Shown here piece after piece: positions 20,320-30,216 of a stretch of 64,000 bases of DNA. Numbering within the stretch: position 1 is the stretch's first letter; the number at the start of each line of letters is the position of its first letter. The notes below the pieces were generated by a model that saw nothing but the letters and a program-made list of their open reading frames with translations, was not told the DNA's origin and ran no database searches. The translations under genes were made by a program, and so were the position numbers. Source of the stretch: Isoetes taiwanensis (Eukaryota; Streptophyta; Lycopodiopsida; Isoetales; Isoetaceae); NCBI GenBank assembly GCA_021234155.1, contig JAJEKV010000030.1, positions 17,412,003 through 17,476,002 on the forward strand, in the 5' to 3' direction.

Positions 20320-22340
20320 CATGCAGGAACATTGGAAATGACATGCAAAGGCCCGAGCATGAAGATTACATGGTGTAGAACCTTAAGGGAATGTAGGGGC
20401 ATAGCCGGAGATCCATTTCTCTGCTATGGCTCTGTTTAAAATGATTCATCTGCCATGGTCATGCAGCAAAGGGGAAAATGCATACAAGTCAAGGTTTGAA
20501 GCACAGCAATGGCGGACAATGCAGTTAAGCATGTGGTGTCGGAATGTAACTGGATAGACGGATTTTTTTCTCCATTCAGACCAAGGTTAATATAGTTTTT
20601 GTTCTTTGTATTTTTTGTTTTTTAAATGTATGGTAAATCGCTTTGTCTAACTTGGCAATGTTTACAGATCTTCAAGATGCGAAGAAGATGTAAGCTGGCC
20701 AAAATCATTTGCTGCAGTTTGTGCATCCTCTGGTCTGGGCCTGCCTTTGGTATGCAGAATTTTTCCCTTCAGCATAGGCCATTATTAGAAGTCTTGACTT
20801 TACAGAATATAGAATTCATTCCCTGGAATGAATTATAGAAATAATTCATACAGTACCATGCCCACTTTCCACATAAGTTGAATGCTTTCTTCATGGCTAT
20901 TTCGGAAGGAGGTTATCTGTATTGCATTTTGTTATATTTCCAAAACAATACTTTTTTTTGCACTCAGTGTTCAGTGTAATTTAGATTTATTTCGTTTCAG
21001 ATGTATGCATTGACTCTGCTGTATAAAATGCCTAGATGCACCAAACAAACAGGATGGTACATTTTTTTTACCATCATGCTGAGCATGAATGGACTGCTAC
21101 ATCTAAATGAGGTCTGTATAAGAATTTTCTACCATCATGTTGAGCATGAGTGGAAGGTCGCAGTATCCACTTCTGCTACATCTGAATGAGGTCTATATAA
21201 GCAAGTCATCAGGGAATTCATTCAAGAGACCAGGCTGCAAGATGCTTTGGAAGGTTCTATTATGTGCTCCAAATAGGTGGTAAGTGCAGGTAGCTCTTTT
21301 ATATTTGACAATCAGAACTTTAGCAGAACAAAATATACAATCAGGCACATTAGTTGATTTAAAGGAGAATTGCAACGATCCAATTTACTCCAATATTGCT
21401 GCAAAAAAATGTTTGTATTGCTCTATACAGCTTGCTGCTGCCATAGCAAAGATGTTTCAATTATGGATGTAATCAATTTTAGAGAACCATTTTATCTAAT
21501 GAAGTGTGTTATTATTGGTTCTAATGTAATATCCTTTGAACTATGAAGGTAAGCTATATTTTGAAGGCAAAAGAAATGGTATTTATAGGGGCAACACACT
21601 TCTAGGGAATTGGACATTATTGTGGCCACACATTTTGAATTGAATGTACCCAGCTTGGGATGGTGTAATTTCTCAACATTATAGCTTTGCAACTCCGGTC
21701 CAATATGAATTTTAACTGGTTGCACGTGAAAATAGGTGCAGAGGGTGCCCTTTCGTGCATTGTCCAATGATTATGCCCAGTGGGACATGTAGACTGTGGG
21801 AGGCAGTCCAAATACTCCAACAAATGTAGATCTTGGGAGGCGGTCCAAATACCCCAACAAATGTAGATGCAATCCCACACACACAGTGGAAGGCAGTCCA
21901 AATTTTATTTGCATTGCACATGCCTGCATCCATGTTCTAGCAATATCCGCAACCCATTGCACTCTTCCCTTTTAGCAGTTTTCAAGTCTTCCACTTGATT
22001 TGCTTTACAGAAATCTTGAATCCGTAAAAAAAAACCAAAAACAGTGAATAGTGCATTGTTGGCCTATCAATTATGCACTATTATTGCATTCTAAAAGCAT
22101 CTAGAAAATAAGTATGCTCCGAAAAATTGTAAGAGAATAAGTAGGCTCACCTTCTGAGTTGGGAGCGTTGTTGGCCTATCAATTACACACTACTATTGTA
22201 TTCTACATATGATATTGCAGAATCTTTGAAAAATGAAGACTCACCTTCTGTGTTTGAAGTATCTAGCTTTAAAAGACCACCTCAATAAAAATTCTTAGAC
22301 AGAAGATAAGTAGGCTCACCTTCCGAGTTGGGAGCATTGA
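20320..22340 (+). other. Helitron A 3' half: noncoding, with short tandem repeats
   Basis: No gene recognised. It holds a two-copy repeat of about 60-70 bp (21,068-21,200, around accatcatgytgagcatga) and a 37-bp repeat (21,798-21,871, around ggaggcagtccaaatac, with a partial third copy at about 21,886). Towards the 3' end, three loosely repeated blocks contain aagtaggctcaccttc and ttggcctatcaatta (22,050-22,335). Confidence 0.6.
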
Positions 22341-22355
22341 GGTACCCAACTTATA

Positions 22356-22370
22356 CCCAGCAACGCTGGG
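22356..22370 (+). other. 3' hairpin of Helitron A
   Basis: CCCAGC-AAC-GCTGGG, then CACCGTTACTAG to the element end at 22,382. It is the same hairpin and spacing as in the polypurine Helitrons. Confidence 0.8.
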
Positions 22371-22519
22371 CACCGTTACTAGTAGGATATTATAATGTTA
22401 TAGCGTAAGTATATCATGAATGAAACCCTAATTTGGATGGTTGAGATCATCCGATTGCATTCGGAGGTCGAGATTTATCGCACGACTTCCCTCCACCATG
22501 ATTGGCCATGCTCTAATGC

Positions 22520-24370
22520 TCTAATGTCTGAAGAGGAAAGGGAAAAGGAAAAGGGAGGAGAAAATGGCAAAGTGAAAGGCAAAAAGGCACGGGTAAAGGG
22601 GAAAGAAAGAAAGGAAAAAAGGAAAGCGAAAAGAGCACGAAAAAGGGAAAGGAAAATAAAGAAAAAAATGACACTATGAAAAGGAGAAGATGGAAAGGAT
22701 GAGGATAGGAGTAAAAGAGAAGTTGAAAAGGGGATGAGGAAAAGGGTAGAGAAAAGGGAAGGGAAAAGGAAAAGGGAAAAGGAAAGAAAAGGGAAAGGGA
22801 AAGGGAAAGGAAATAGTAAAAGAAAGGGGGAGGAGGAGGGAGTGAAAAGGAACACTAGGAAAGGGGAAGAGTAAAAAGGTGGGGAAAGGAGGAAAAGGGA
22901 GGAGATAAAGGCAAAGTGAAAGGCAAAAAAATGCACCTGGATAAAAGGGAAAAGGAAATAGAAAATAGCACAAAAAAGAGAAAGGAAAAGTAAGAGAGAA
23001 AATAAAGGAAAAAATGACGCTATGAAAAGGAGAAGAGGGAAAGGGTGAGGACAGGAGTAAAAGGGAAGGGAAAAAGGGGATGAGGAAAAGGGTAGAGAGA
23101 AGGGAAGGGAAAAGGAAAAGGGAAAAGGGAAAAGGAAAGGAAAATGGAAAGGGAAAAAGGGGAGAGGAGGAGGGAGCAAAAAGGGACAGTAGGAAAGGGG
23201 GAGAGAAAAAAGGTGGGGAAAGGAGAAAAAAGGAAGGAAAAAAGGACACGAAAAAAAAAAGGAAAGAGAAAAAGGGAAGGGAAGGGATGGAAAGGGTAAA
23301 AGGAAAAAGCGAGGGGAGGGGCAAAAGGGAAAAAGGGCATGGGGAAAAGAGGAAGAGAAAAGAAGGAGAGAAGCGGAAAAAATGAAGAGAAAGGAGGGAG
23401 GAAAGGGGAAAGGGAAAAAGAAAAGAACAAATGAGGGAGGAAAAGGAAAGAAAAAGACTACGAGAAAAAGGGAAGAGGGAAAGGGTGGGCAAATGGAAGG
23501 AATAAATGGCACTGTAAAGAGGGGGAAGAGAAATAAAGGGAAGGAAAAAAAAAACAAGGAGGTTGAAAATGGAAAAGGCAAACGTGAAAAAAGTGGAAGC
23601 AAATGGAAAAAGGCAAAAGGGAAAAAACGGGAGGTAAAATGGAAAAATAGAAAGGGGAGGTGAATAAAAAGGAAGAGCAAAATAGAAAAAGAAAAAAAAA
23701 AAAAAGAAGGAAAAAAAAGGAAAAAGGAGGGGAGGAGGAAAAAGGTGAAGAAAGGGTAAAAGAGGAGCGAAAAAAGAGCATGAAAAAATAGAAGAGAAAA
23801 GGGACATGGCAAAAAAAGGAAGAGGGAAAGGGTGAGGAAAGGGGAAAACCGAAGGAAAAATGGACATGGAAAAAGGGAAAGGGAAAGAGGAAAGAAAAAA
23901 GGAGGGGGGAAAAGGGAAGGGAAAAGGGCACTAGAAAAAAAAAGGAAGACCAAGGGTCAAGGGCAAAAGAGGAAAAGGGAAGGGAAAAAGGGGAAAAAAG
24001 AAAAGGTGGGGAGAAGGAAAGGGAAAAGGGAAAAGGGAAAGGAAAGGGGAAAGGGGAAAGCAGAAAGAAAAACTTAGAAAGAAGGGCACGAGGAAAAGGG
24101 GAAGAGGGAAATGGGAAAAGAGAGGGGGGAAAGGCCACAAGGAAAGGGAAAAAGGGCAACCACAAATTGGAGAAAAGGTAAGGGAAAAATAGAAAAGGAA
24201 AAATGGGGAAGCAGAAACAAAAAAGAGAAAAAGAGGAAATGGAATATAGGAAAAAGAAAAAAGTAAATTGAAAAATGTAAAAAGGGAAAAGGGGCAAGGG
24301 GAAAATAGGAAAAAAAAAAAAAGTAGACAAAGGCAAAATGAAAAAGGAAAACGGAAAAGATAAGGGGAAG
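22520..24370. repeat. polypurine tract of Helitron I
   Basis: About 1.85 kb of almost only A and G on the plus strand, with sparse C and T. A higher-order repeat of about 346 bp is visible: the mark atgacNctatgaaaaggag occurs at about 22,668 and 23,014. Long open frames on either strand follow from composition and are not genes. Confidence 0.9.
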
Positions 24371-24464
24371 TGCGAAATGTGGTCGAATGCTCTTGATTAT
24401 CCAATTTTAAAAACAAGAATCCATTTAACAATTGCTCCAGTATGTCATTCATAGTTTCTAGCTA

Positions 24465-24483
24465 TGCCCAGCAATGCTGGGCA
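24465..24483 (+). other. 3' hairpin of Helitron I
   Basis: TGCCCAGC-AAT-GCTGGGCA, an 8-bp stem with a 3-nt loop, followed by 6 nt and CTAG at 24,490-24,493. Confidence 0.85.
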
Positions 24484-24493
24484 CTGTTACTAG

Positions 24494-25976
24494 TAAAAAC
24501 ATAAAGTTCTTCTCTGTTAACCCTAAAGAAAAGGAAGTTCAAAAATTGAATACGAACTTTATTGATGATGATGATGAGCAGGATACCAACAAACTCTCCT
24601 CTCAACATGTTAGTACTGAAGATGCTTCAGATAGTGTGGTTGATACTATAGAAAAGGAGGTAACACAGCCAAAGGCTGGTAGAAGAACTGCAGCTCAGAT
24701 CTTGCAACAAGAGGCTAATGTTGACCATGAAAGATTTGGAAGAGATAACACAGGTAGAAGTAGGAGAATACAAAGTGAAGTTGCAGGTGTAAACCTTATT
24801 GAAATCCTTGCCTTGCTGGATACTGAAGTACCAAAATCTTATAGAGAAGCTATAAGTGTTGGTGATGCAAAAGAATGGAAAATTGCCATGAATGATGAGC
24901 TGGATGCATTTAAAAGAACAGGGACGTATGAGCTTGTAAACTTACCTGAAGGTAGACAAGCAGTGGGTTGTAAATGGATATTTAAAATTAAGCAAGGATT
25001 ACAACCTCACTAAATTAAGTATAAAGCTCGATTAGTAGCACAGGGATACACACAGAAGAAGGGAATTGACTATGAGGAAACTTTTTCCCCTATAGTAAAA
25101 ATGACAAGTATCAGGATGTTGTTAGCAGTAGCAAATGCAAAGAATTTTGAGGTACATCATATGGATGTCTCTACCGCTTTGAATGAATGACTTGGAGGAG
25201 GATATCTTTATGATGCAACCTCCTGGCTTTGAGCAAGGGAAAGACAAAGTGTGGAAACTTAAAAAGGCTGTATATGGGCTGAGATAGTCACCAAGACAAT
25301 GGTATATTTGCATGGACTCATATTTAAGGGAACAAGGTTTTATAAAACTAAAGGATGATGGAAATATTTATTTGTTTAAGGATGGAAATGAAGTATGCTA
25401 TATTGCACTATATGTGGATGACAATGTGATGGTTAGTAGCAATCTTGATGTGCTACAAAAATGCAAAGACATTCTCAAGAATCGGTTTAAAATGACAGAC
25501 TTGGGCTTAACTTAAAAAGTTTTTAGGAATTGAAGTCTTCGTGAGATAGAGACAAATGGGTTCTTACTTTGACACAAGGTGAGAATATTGCGTGCATGCT
25601 CAAAAGATTCAACATGGAAGATTGTAAGGTGGTAAACACTCCCATGGTTCCGTGTAACAAACTAACCTTGAATTTTAATGATGACAGTCGTAAATGGAAA
25701 ACATTCCATATCAAGAGTTAGTTGGTCGCTTGCTATATTTATCTAGTCAGACGAGACCGATATTTCATTTGCAAAATAATATTCTAAGTAGGTACCGGCC
25801 ATAACTTTGGAAAAGAGCACCGGCAAAAAGCGCCTAAGAGGGTTCTCGAGATATTTGAAAGGAACTCAGATTATGGGATACAGCTTTAATTACGATAACA
25901 TGGAGTTGCTATCATACCGTGATTCGATTGGGGTGGAGACCCTGATGAAAGAAAATCAACTTCAGGAATTATTTGC
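24494..25976 (+). pseudogene. copia reverse transcriptase, broken by stops and frameshifts
   Basis: The copia frame resumes at 24,494 and runs to a stop at about 25,013. It includes the linker with RRIQSEVAG and the start of RT (EWKIAMNDELDAFKRTGTYE, VGCKWIFKIKQ). Later blocks in other frames are KARLVAQGYTQKKGIDYEET, FEVHHMDVST, MQPPGFEQG, KLKKAVYGL and the catalytic LYVDDNVMVSS (YVDD at 25,411-25,422). At least four breaks separate them. Confidence 0.85.
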
Positions 25977-26322
25977 ATGCTAGGAGGAGGGCCCATTTCA
26001 TGGAAATGCAGGAAGCAAAAGGCAATAGCACTTTCATCTGCGGAAGCAGAATATGCGGCTGCAACCCTTGCTGCTAAGGAAATAGTATGGAGTGAAAGGT
26101 TGCTACAAGAAATAGGTATAGAGCAAAGAAAACCTTTGAAATTGTTTTCGACAGTCTGCTTGCATAGGAATGACAAAAATCCAATACAACATGAAAGGAC
26201 CAAACATATCGAGCTGGAGATGCATTTCATAAGGGACCTAGTGAGGAAAAGAATCATTGAACTGCAATATGTTCAAACTGACATGCAGTTGGCAGATATT
26301 TTGACAAAGGCTTTGACATAGT
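25977..26322 (+). CDS. copia RNase H C-terminal part
   Basis: The open frame includes ISWKCRKQKAIALSSAEAEY, EIVWSERLLQEIGI, KNPIQHERTKHIELEMHFIR and LQYVQTDMQLADILTKAL, the standard end of copia Pol. It is in a different frame from most RT blocks. A noncoding segment and a purine-rich stretch (aagagaaag) follow before the 3' LTR. Confidence 0.85.
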
Positions 26323-26382
26323 TAAAATTTAGTAGACTGAGACAAATGATCAGTTGCAAGGAAAAATAACATGAAGAGAAAG

Positions 26383-26920
26383 TGTTAAATGGTGTCATAT
26401 TATTCAAAGCTATGCAGTTGAATGGGGGAGACCTATGAGAAGCAAAGGGATGAGGGTCAAAGTCAAAGTCAAAGTCAAAGGTGGCGGGCACACCCTACCC
26501 GGGTGTTGCTGGGCTCGCTAGAAACACACAGACACCCCATGCCCGCCACTTAGGGTTTGCGTTGACTAGTCAAAGTCAAAGTCAACTAGGGCCGAAATTT
26601 AAGGAAGGCAAGTCTATCTACTCCTGATTTTTAGGCAAGTTGGAGAACTTTCTATATGAAGGGGATGCACAATTTGACAAGTGGATGCACCCAGATTGGA
26701 AGGTAAATATGGAGATAAATACTGGAGTAATGGAGAGACAAGAGGGCTTGCAGGTCGAGATATGAAGCAGGAGATTGTTTGAGCGCCTGATTATATAATT
26801 ATTATTGACTTGTATATGATCAAGTGAAAATTAGTGACCACTTTTTGGCTTTTCACTAAGATCATCAGATTGTAAATCTTGTTGTCAGTTTATTGAGTTC
26901 ATTATCTTCAAATCCTAACA
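26383..26920 (+). repeat. copia 3' LTR
   Basis: 538 bp, TGTTAAATGG to AATCCTAACA, nearly identical to 11,258-11,800. At 26,921 the gypsy gag resumes. Confidence 0.88.
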
Positions 26921-27880
26921 CTGAGAGGGCCCCGGACTTGGCGAGCGGGGTTTGTAAGGTGTGGATGGCCGTGGCTGCGAGTAAGGAGCAGGACGCAGAT
27001 ACTGGTTCCTTGGTGTGTCCTCCTCGAGGCTCAATGCCTTAGCCTCAGCCTCCGCAACTGATTTTGGGTCTATGGCCTTAACCATTCGTTTGATTGATGG
27101 GGCCAACCCTTCAATGTAGCCCTCCACTGCCCTCTTTTCATTCATACCTGGTACGTACAGCCTCAGGCGCATAAATTCATCATTGTAGGCCTGGACTGAC
27201 ATACCCTTCTGCTCTAGCCTGTAGAAGGTCTGAATTTGTTGGCATTTGTGCGCACGAGGCACATAATGCGACTTAAAAGCTTTTGCAAACTTTTTGAACT
27301 TGCACCTGCTTCTATCCAGATGCTTGGTTTCTAGCATAGCCCTTCCACCAAATACGGCAGCACCTCGTAAGGTTTGTGGTAGCAACCTTTCCTCAGATCC
27401 TTTTCTCGCCATGCCATAGGACTTCCCAAACTCCTTCATTTCGGCCCAACCAGACTCGTGATTCAGTCCGCCTCTAGATTTCCCATCAAACCGGGCCAAT
27501 TTCCTATTCTTCCATATACTAGTTATGGTCAGATCAACCGCCTTACGGATTCCTTATCCCTGCCGCTTTGCATGGTCACCACCGATACGGACGACTCGTA
27601 AGATACGTATGGGCTGATTGTGAGGAGGTGGCGCTATTCCTAGAGGAACTGAGACGACGTTTAGAACGGGACCTCCTTTGTGCGTGCATGTATTGGGTTT
27701 CAGTGGAGATGGTCACTGTGCAAAAGGACTTGGGCGGCCATGGCGGTAACTCCAAATCCTTTTTACGGTGTATGCTGTGGTGGGTTGGCATGCATCACAT
27801 AAGCTTGCAACTCACCTAGTTGCCTCTTCATTAGCATAAGTTCCTGTTCAGGTGTTAATCTACTGGCATTGGAGGGCTCG
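26921..27880 (-). pseudogene. gag: gypsy Gag, minus strand, split from its C-terminus by copia
   Basis: The capsid core in one frame runs from about 27,499 to 26,921. It contains KHLDRSRCKFKKFAKAFKSH, HKCQQIQTFYRLEQKG and AVEGYIEGLAPSIKRMV, and ends RSPSPGPSQ. The N-terminal part is frameshifted at about 27,500-27,600 but can be followed to LTPEQELMLMKRQLGEL-type sequence at about 27,870-27,810. Upstream of about 27,880 it diverges from the plus-strand element. The last gag codons are on the other side of copia at 11,250-11,200. Confidence 0.85.
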
Positions 27881-28400
27881 GCAGTGAGGGCGCTAGGGTT
27901 AGCGAGGAATTAGGGCGAAGAAGCAAGGTCGGATCTGGTGGCGATGGCGGGGGCGGCTCCAAGAGCGGAGGCTACCAAGACAAGGCGGAGGTAATATCCG
28001 TGAATCTACCGGGCTAACTTTTTTTAAATTTTTAAAATTTTTCTTATTAACTTTTTATTTCTTTATTAAAAAGATATTTATACGGCGGAAATACGCGAAA
28101 CATACGGTCGGGCGCCGGCTGCATTCTACGCTCTCCCACCGTGACTGCAAGGCGACAAAAATCAAGCGGCGCCCGAGTTGACTTTCGGGCCTTCCCTTGA
28201 CCATTTTTCTGCCAACGACGACTGTCCTAGGGTATTTGGGGTACGCCCGATCCAATGGAACCACTTTCTCCTTCATTTAAACTACCTACAAAAATTTATA
28301 ACCCCTCCAAACTTGGGGTCTCCAGTCGCCCTAACTTCTTTAAACCTACAATTTCTTACTTTAACCTAACACAAAGCCAAGCATCAAAGAGGACTAAGCA
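27881..28400. other. gypsy leader, noncoding
   Basis: Sequence between gag and the hAT-like insert. It has GC-rich (27,890-28,000) and A/T-rich (28,018-28,075) stretches. No gene recognised. Confidence 0.5.
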
Positions 28401-30126
28401 ACACACATGGTTGGGACCGACCTAGGTCGGCCCTAAAATCCGAGCGCTTCCGACCTAGGTCGGAGTCGGCCTAATCCGACCCACGGTCGGATGGGTCTTA
28501 AAGGCAAAAAAAAAAAAAAAATTCCCACCACTTTATGTGTTGCATCCCGTAGGCCCTAAAACAGCCGGAACAGAGCATTTTGGAGCATATTCGACCATCC
28601 AAATCCATTCCTGAGTCCTTCTACTCTCTGCTTCGATCAATGAAAGGCCAAGACATCGCCAAATCGAGCTCCAGGTAAACTTGTTCCTCATTTTTTTCCA
28701 CCTCCAGGCTGGGAGATTAATCTAAGATGCTTGTTTGGCAAGTTAGGTGCAGCATTGGATCTTAGTTCTTAGCTAAAATAGCCGATTTCCAGGTTAGTCT
28801 TGCACTATTCTGTTGTATTACTGTCGTTACCAATCTTATCCCAGCCAAATGCTGCTGCAGCGCCCAAAAGGGGTCTAAGTGAGCAAGGAATACTCTCTAG
28901 ATTGCTTTTTGAAGTGTTGAAACAACTCATCCCTGTCATTTGGATGTCCAGTTCGATCAAACTAAGGCAGCCATTGTGCTTTTCGGCCAATAACTCAATA
29001 TAATCATGCTTCTCATGAATGGCATTCTGTAACATGTAAGTAACCAGAAATTTGGATGAACATATTGAAATCCACATAAACGTCTTGTCTACTATGTTGC
29101 GCTGCTGAGATCTAACATGTCAGCAGTGGTTGTTGTTGGTACTTGGTAGTACAAATAATACTTTAAACCAGCATTTTTGCTATATTTGCAGGCTCTGGAA
29201 TCATTGGTCTAGTCACTGAAAATACAGGCTCGTCCAATCAGAGGAATGAGTTCAAGAACGACAAGGGCACAGTAGTGTCTGTTCCCAGAGGAGTGGCTTG
29301 CTGGTTGCAGAGCAAGCTGCACGCCTTGTTGGCATTGGGCATTATGGTAGAGACATTGATCGTTTTAGGGTATTGTCTATCTCTGCTATCTTATCCTTTT
29401 CTTCCTCCTGCATAGGATTTACTTCCAGCATATAGATCATCTTATTATGTCATAGCATTTACAACATATCATGCCATATAATAACACCTTTTAAGTAACC
29501 AGAAAACTGGCTGAACATAGTCACATCATCTTGTTGTTAAGGCCTTTATATGCATGATGAGATAGTCCAGCAAAATCAAGCTCAAAATTAAGCTATTGCT
29601 ATGATCTAGAAAATATTATCCTCTCTTTGTGGCCATTTCCTCTCCACTAGCTATCCGCAATTTTAGATGTAGACAAATTAATTACTGTAGTCTTAGGTAC
29701 AAATTGATATGTCTCTCTTACTTAGATATACACCTTAGTCTTCAAATTTGAACATGAGTGAGCTCCAAAGCTTACCTTTATACAGATCAGATGTAGAATA
29801 GGCATCAGCAAAATGAACGTCATGCCGAGTACAATTCGAGTTATCCACAGCTTGCTATTGGTTCACGAGTTTCCAAAGTGCACCATAAAACATAATATGC
29901 TGGGATTGTTGCAGTAATTGGTGTAAACTTGTCCATATTCACTATTTATTTAGAAGTAGAGATGTATTGCATGTTATTTATGCATTATCTGCAGGAAAAA
30001 AGAGAGTTGAATTTTGGCGAAATAGGTCGGTAGGTCGGCAAAAAATCCCCACCTAAGTCGGCCTTCTCCCACCTAGGTCGGCAGGTCGGCTAGGTCGGTG
30101 GGTCGGCCCAACTATGGCAACACACT
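28401..30126. mobile_element. possible hAT-like non-autonomous DNA transposon with exon-like cargo
   Basis: The ends form an imperfect inverted repeat (left CATGGTTGGGACCGACC, right reverse complement CATAGTTGGGCCGACC). Next to each end lie clusters of GACCTAGGTCGG-type boxes (28,415-28,495 and 30,022-30,110), like subterminal transposase-binding arrays. Flanks ACTAAG and ACTAGG may be a decayed 8-bp duplication. Inside are an ATG followed by a gtaaac donor at about 28,675 and an exon-like stretch at 29,191-29,370. Its open frame includes GTVVSVPRGVA. I do not recognise the source gene and see no transposase. Confidence 0.45.
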
Positions 30127-30202
30127 AGGTTAGCCTCCTCCTAACTAACGAACTACGAGTTAGGGTTTGGCCAGTGCTATGATTTCGAGCAACCGAAATC
30201 AC
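30127..30202 (-). other. gypsy leader between the hAT-like element and the primer-binding site
   Basis: Short noncoding stretch with no feature beyond repeated ctaac motifs. Confidence 0.5.
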
Positions 30203-30215
30203 GGCTCTGATACCA
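30203..30215 (-). promoter_or_regulatory. primer-binding site of the minus-strand gypsy element
   Basis: On the minus strand TGGTATCAGAGCC starts one or two bases after the LTR end, complementary to initiator tRNA-Met. This makes the LTR at 30,217 the 5' LTR of the leftward element. Confidence 0.85.
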
Positions 30216-30216
30216 C

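Larger units (their letters stand above)
16847..22382 (+). mobile_element. Helitron A, plus strand, carrying polyphenol-oxidase exons
   Basis: It begins TCTTATCTTATAATTATAATG at 16,847 after A 16,846 and ends CTAG at 22,379-22,382 before T 22,383. The 3' hairpin CCCAGC-AAC-GCTGGG and the ccaacttat lead-in match the polypurine Helitrons, as does the motif GCCCTAATTTGGACGG at 16,891-16,906. It is inserted in Helitron M 5 bp from that element's 5' tip; the paralogous sequence at 14,899/14,900 shows the empty site. Cargo on the same strand is two exons of a tyrosinase-domain gene. There is no Rep/helicase frame. Length is 5.5 kb, of which 2.6 kb is a later LTR insertion. Confidence 0.8.
14142..22387 (-). 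mobile_element. Helitron M, minus strand, inserted 5 bp inside the tip of Helitron I
   Basis: Read on the minus strand it begins TCCTA (22,387-22,383). It continues, after the Helitron A insert, as TATTATAAAATTTTACTG (from 16,846) and ends CTAG at 14,145-14,142. A 3' hairpin lies 11 nt before the end. The flanking bases are A 14,141 and T 22,388. The family motif GCCCTAAAATTGGATGG lies at 16,809-16,793 (minus). Cargo includes a VPS4-like exon on the same strand. The net length without Helitron A is about 2.7 kb. The 3' hairpin sequence differs from the other copies, so it is a different subfamily. Confidence 0.78.
14137..24493 (+). mobile_element. Helitron I (polypurine cargo), interrupted by Helitron M
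   Basis: Helitron I consists of TCTTA at 14,137-14,141 plus 22,388-24,493, about 2.1 kb without its insert. Together these restore the family 5' end TCTTATATTATAATG seen in the copies at 39,621 and 50,156. The 3' end is CTAG at 24,490-24,493, preceded by a hairpin. The flanks are A (14,136) and T (24,494), as expected for a Helitron, and joining them restores the copia frame. It carries the subterminal ACCCTAATTTGGATGG motif at 22,425-22,440 and a purine tract. No Rep/helicase frame is present, so it is non-autonomous. Confidence 0.82.
11258..26920 (+). mobile_element. Ty1/copia retrotransposon, plus strand, interrupted by Helitrons
   Basis: Two LTRs (11,258-11,800 and 26,383-26,920) share TGTTA and TAACA termini and nearly the same sequence. 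A tRNA-Met type primer site follows the left LTR. The coding order gag, protease, integrase, RT, RNase H is diagnostic of copia. The element is inserted in the gag of the minus-strand gypsy. Its flanks (ctga before and ctgag after) are compatible with a decayed 5-bp target duplication. A 10.36 kb block of nested Helitrons splits pol at 14,136/24,494. Confidence 0.9.

Noticed and set aside
22475-24452. Open frames up to about 490 codons in the polypyrimidine/polypurine tract of Helitron I
   Set aside because: Strands made of only C/T or only A/G contain almost no stop codons. The products are Phe/Ser/Leu/Pro or Lys/Glu/Gly/Arg strings with no conservation of frame between copies.
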